Virus record (IMG/VR): IMGVR_UViG_3300028653_000244
Coordinates: 1-20,711 of that record
Origin: a virus
Direction: 5' to 3' (one strand)
Length of the DNA: 20,711 bases
Shown: piece by piece, positions 20,279 through 20,711 of the stretch
Position numbering within the stretch: position 1 is the first letter of the stretch
Layout of the letters: the number at the start of each line of letters is the position of its first letter
Made by a program: the position numbers and the translations under genes
Notes under the pieces: model-generated
What the model saw: the letters and a program-made list of their open reading frames with translations, nothing else
Databases searched by the model: none
Told to the model about the DNA's origin: nothing

Positions 20279-20711
20279 CTACTGTGTTAGTGATTTAGCA
20301 ATAGCTAATAAGCGCTCACTAGTTGGTTTGTCTGTTTTTTCAATTGTTTTTGCAAATCTCAAAATTTCCAAAGACAATACCGCAGGGTTTCCATTTGAAA
20401 GTTTTGTAATTTTGTCAATGAATTCTTGTGTAGTGATAGTTGGAACTCTTGGTGGAGGTGGGAAAGATGGATTTTCTAGATCATATTCCTTTAAATTTTG
20501 CTTGGCTTGTTCAGGATTGATTGATACTGGAGGTGGATAAGTGGATAAAGGTGCCTTTGCAACCGGCTTAGGTGGTGCTGGTGTTGTTGGCGCAGTTGCT
20601 ACTGGACCTGTCTCCTTAGCAACGGGAATGACAGATTGTGGTGGATCGGAATCTCTTGTTGGAAATACCTTTGGAGAATTTAAATCTTCTTTCAACGAAT
20701 CTGTAACGGAT
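20279..20711 (-). CDS. Pro-rich protein with C-terminal helical domain (5' end outside window)
   Basis: The frame is open to the right edge, so the start is outside the window; a TTG at 20695 is the first internal candidate but has no clear ribosome site. The visible 143-144 residues consist of a disordered Pro/Ala/Thr/Val-rich region (VATAPTTPAPPKPVAKAP, PSFPPPPRVPT). A helical C-terminus follows (TTQEFIDKITKLSNG, VLSLEILRFAKTIEK, SERLLAIAKSLTQ). The stop TAG is seven bases before the hydrolase ATG, and the hydrolase ribosome site overlaps it. The same Pro/Ala/Thr linker style occurs in the 449-aa and 394-aa proteins here. Function unknown; probable virion protein. Confidence 0.55.
   Translation of the reverse strand, partial: SVTDSLKEDLNSPKVFPTRDSDPPQSVIPVAKETGPVATAPTTPAPPKPVAKAPLSTYPPPVSINPEQAKQNLKEYDLENPSFPPPPRVPTITTQEFIDKITKLSNGNPAVLSLEILRFAKTIEKTDKPTSERLLAIAKSLTQ

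Overview
This window looks like part of the virion-structure region of a tailed double-stranded DNA bacteriophage with a large genome (myovirus or jumbo type inferred). The evidence is a prohead protease, an HK97-fold-type major capsid protein, many co-oriented structural genes without metabolic function, two free-standing homing-type endonucleases, a cell-wall hydrolase and a collagen-like fibre protein. The sequence is AT-rich by eye, and Shine-Dalgarno sites (AGGA, GGAG, AAGG) precede most starts, so the host is a bacterium. The host group cannot be read from the sequence. Every protein gene I accept is on the minus strand, so transcription runs from high to low coordinates. The only plus-strand gene is a tRNA.

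In transcription order: 20711-16819 holds a Pro-rich protein cut by the window edge, a glucosaminidase-like cell-wall hydrolase, two unknown proteins, a dual-specificity protein phosphatase with a disordered tail, and a helical protein. From 16696 to 11377 lies a head-assembly block: a 48-aa protein, a 1169-aa prohead protease joined to a long scaffold-like region with a probable internal start, a charged repeat protein (polyampholyte), and a protein whose frame breaks at an A10 run and continues for 68 residues in the -1 frame up to a terminator. From 11275 to 2811 come a beta-rich structural protein, an inserted GIY-YIG endonuclease, and five 380-450-aa proteins, two of which carry Gly-rich or hydrophobic membrane-type segments (candidate internal or ejected virion proteins). 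A 223-aa structural protein and a terminator follow. From 2619 to 1 come the major capsid protein, a plus-strand tRNA with unusual architecture, a terminator, an HNH endonuclease with its own sigma70-type promoter, and a collagen-like protein running off the left edge.

Taken together, the scaffold and protease would build and mature the prohead from the major capsid protein, and the charged and helical proteins are plausible core or internal proteins. The most notable observations are: (1) a class II tRNA with an 8-bp (9/3-like) acceptor, 6-bp D-stem, G73 and anticodon AAG, resembling tRNA-Sec and so-called allo-tRNAs; (2) an A10 slippage or -1 frameshift site; (3) an in-frame internal start that would make a separate scaffold from the protease gene; and (4) a near-leaderless, insulated homing-endonuclease cassette.
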